This document shows positions 5,381 through 6,637 of a stretch of 6,637 nucleotides of DNA, one piece after another. The notes beneath the pieces were generated by a model. It was not told the DNA's origin, ran no database searches, and worked only from the letters and a program-made list of their open reading frames with translations. Positions within the stretch are counted from its first letter, which is position 1; every line of letters starts with the position of its first letter. This DNA is from Oscillospiraceae bacterium. GTDB taxonomy: Bacteria > Bacillota > Clostridia > Oscillospirales > UBA929. The stretch covers positions 1 through 6,637 of the forward strand of contig WRLW01000086.1 of assembly GCA_009777435.1 (NCBI GenBank), read 5' to 3'. A program made the position numbers and the translations under genes.

Positions 5381-5385
5381 GGAGG
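5381..5385 (+). promoter_or_regulatory. Ribosome binding site that fixes the ABC ATPase start
   Basis: GGAGG lies 10 bases before the ATG at 5396. The frame stays open back to an ATG at 5222, but that upstream stretch contains the promoter and codes for nothing resembling an ABC protein, so 5396 is the start. Confidence 0.8.
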
Positions 5386-5395
5386 AAAAATAAGC

Positions 5396-6256
5396 ATGAC
5401 CAAAGCGATTCTTAACGTAAAGAATCTATCCAAAAGCTATGGCCAAGTAAAAGCCGTGGACGACCTGAGCTTTACCGTTCCGGCGGGGAGCCTGTTCGCC
5501 TTTTTGGGTCAGAACGGCGCGGGCAAGAGCACCACCATCAACGTACTAATCGGACTGCTCGCCAAGGACGGCGGCGAAATCGTCTATGGCGACGGCGGGA
5601 GCTACGCCGATTTCAAAGACAAAATCGGCACGGTGTTTCAAGATAACATACTCGACGAAAACCTCACGGTCGCTGAAAATATGCGGTTGTTCGGGGTGTT
5701 GTACTTAAAAAGCAAAGCCGAAATCGAGCGCAGGTTTGATGAAATCGTGTCCCTGCTCACGATGGAAGGCTTTCTCAAACAGCGGGTGAAAACATTGTCC
5801 GGCGGTCAGCGGCGCAAGGCTGAAATCGCCCGCGCGCTGTGGTGCAAGCCGGAGATCCTGTTTCTCGACGAGCCGACGACCGGGCTTGACCCCAAAACCC
5901 GTATGCAGGTGTGGGAGGTCGTGAACAGTCTCCGCAAAAATACAGGCATGACGGTGTTTTTGACCACCCACTATATGGAGGAAACCGCCGACGCCGACGA
6001 GGTGGTCATCATCCACAAGGGCAGGAAAGCGGCGCAGGGAAGCCCGGCCCAGCTCAAATCGCAGTATTCCTCCGACCGCCTGCTGATTACCCCGAATGAG
6101 GGCGCGGCTTATACGAAGGATGTCGCCGGCACCGAGGAAGCCATTGATTTCCTGCACCAAAACCGAAATAACATCCGCTTTTTTGAATCCAAAAAGGGAA
6201 CCATGGACGACGTTTTTCTAAACGCCGTAGGAGAAAGGTTGGGTGACGACGCATGA
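5396..6256 (+). CDS. ABC transporter ATP-binding protein (ABC-2 / DrrA type)
   Basis: This 286-residue cytosolic ATPase would power the membrane protein encoded next. All ABC motifs are present and intact: Walker A GQNGAGKST (residues 38-46; Gln in place of the commoner Pro), Q-loop Gln82 in TVFQDN, signature LSGGQ (134-138), Walker B ILFLDEP with Asp158 and catalytic Glu159, D-loop GLD (163-165), and switch His192 in TTHYMEE. The C-terminal 60 residues (after AAQGSPAQLK) match the extension usual in drug, antibiotic or lipid exporters of the DrrA/CcmA-like group, which favours export over import. The stop codon overlaps the permease start as ATGA, implying coupled translation and a 1:1 complex. 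Two ATPase subunits with two permeases would form the transporter. The substrate cannot be told from sequence. Confidence 0.95.
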   Translation: MTKAILNVKNLSKSYGQVKAVDDLSFTVPAGSLFAFLGQNGAGKSTTINVLIGLLAKDGGEIVYGDGGSYADFKDKIGTVFQDNILDENLTVAENMRLFGVLYLKSKAEIERRFDEIVSLLTMEGFLKQRVKTLSGGQRRKAEIARALWCKPEILFLDEPTTGLDPKTRMQVWEVVNSLRKNTGMTVFLTTHYMEETADADEVVIIHKGRKAAQGSPAQLKSQYSSDRLLITPNEGAAYTKDVAGTEEAIDFLHQNRNNIRFFESKKGTMDDVFLNAVGERLGDDA

Positions 6257-6637
6257 AACAAATCCTTGAACTCACCAAGCGCAATATACGGCTGTTTTTA
6301 CGGGATAGGGCGACGGTTTTCTTCTCGTTTTTATCCTCGATTATTTTGGTCGCGCTGTATTTCCTCTTTATCGCGAATCTTTTCTTGCAGGGCTTCGAGC
6401 AAAGCGAATCGGGGCTGTCGGTCTCTGACGTCAACTTTATTGTGTACCTCCAAATGATGGCGGGGGTGCTGATTCTCAACTCGCTTTCCCTGTCCCTCGG
6501 CGCGTTCATCACGGCGGCAAAGGACTTTGAATCCCGCCGGGTTGACAACTTCCTGCTGACCCCGCTGACGGCGGGGAAACTGCTTGTTTCATATTTTTTG
6601 GGCGGGTTTGCGGTGTCCTTCACGCTGAACGCCTTGA
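6253..6637 (+). CDS. ABC-2 type transporter permease (N-terminal part; cut by the right window edge)
   Basis: The ATG at 6253 overlaps the ATPase stop, and the frame is open to the window end: 128 residues of a protein that in this family usually has about 240-280. It opens MKQILELTKRNIRLFLRD, the typical amphipathic N-terminus of ABC-2 permeases that rests on the membrane. A first membrane helix covers about residues 21-45 (FFSFLSSIILVALYFLFIA), an external loop with acidic residues follows (about 48-61), a second helix about 64-86, then the cytoplasmic loop KDFESRRVDNFLLTPLTAGK (90-109), which contains the conserved contact with the ATPase, and a third helix begins at about 111. It would form the membrane channel for the ATPase encoded upstream. 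The substrate is unknown. Confidence 0.92.
   Translation, partial: MKQILELTKRNIRLFLRDRATVFFSFLSSIILVALYFLFIANLFLQGFEQSESGLSVSDVNFIVYLQMMAGVLILNSLSLSLGAFITAAKDFESRRVDNFLLTPLTAGKLLVSYFLGGFAVSFTLNAL

Noticed and set aside
5222..5395. An upstream in-frame ATG that would extend the ABC ATPase by 58 residues
   Set aside because: The stretch contains a good promoter and lies before a strong GGAGG. The extension resembles no ABC N-terminus, whereas the start at 5396 gives the typical one.
6087..6623. A 178-codon minus-strand frame opposite the ATPase end and the permease
   Set aside because: It is antisense to two overlapping genes with clear ABC motifs and has no family features of its own.
1..6637. 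CRISPR arrays, insertion sequences or a restriction enzyme partner for the methyltransferase
   Set aside because: No regularly spaced repeats, transposase motifs or nuclease gene are visible. The only repeated elements are the palindrome pair and the short inverted repeats described.

Overview
The window looks like chromosomal DNA from a GC-rich member of the Bacillota, most likely a clostridial anaerobe. The grounds are a partial HrcA repressor gene with a CIRCE-like operator, purine-rich GGAGG ribosome binding sites, sigma-A type promoters and a cytosolic GH94 sugar phosphorylase. This is inference; no rRNA or other taxonomic marker is present.

Layout. (1) Bases 1-394, minus strand: the N-terminal third of hrcA, running off the left edge. 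It has its own promoter and a degenerate CIRCE operator (411-465), and a perfect 14-bp hairpin lies just behind (467-501). (2) Bases 566-1427, minus strand: a compact cluster of three small genes. These are an 80-residue protein made of 16-residue repeats, a 137-residue zinc-ribbon protein with two DUF4177-like units, and a tiny Cys-containing reading frame that may be frameshifted. The part from about 566 to 1154 is visibly richer in A+T than its surroundings. (3) Bases 1428-1727: a 300-base divergent control region with two copies of a long palindrome (1449-1475 and a perfect 38-bp copy at 1610-1647), a strong promoter, a second extended -10 promoter and a smaller inverted repeat. (4) Bases 1728-5219, plus strand: a GH94 disaccharide phosphorylase followed after 3 bases by a D12-class adenine DNA methyltransferase, probably one transcript. 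(5) Bases 5220-6637, plus strand: a separate promoter, then an ABC transporter ATPase overlapping by ATGA the start of its ABC-2 permease, which the right edge cuts off.

How the parts fit. HrcA would normally repress the class I heat-shock chaperone genes. The GH94 enzyme would split an imported beta-linked disaccharide with phosphate, saving ATP. The methyltransferase has no restriction enzyme beside it here and looks solitary. The ABC pair is an independent export-type system. The least ordinary element is the control region: nearly the same palindrome sits close to the start of both divergent units, suggesting that one regulator, or one palindromic repeat element, links the small-protein cluster to the phosphorylase-methyltransferase operon.
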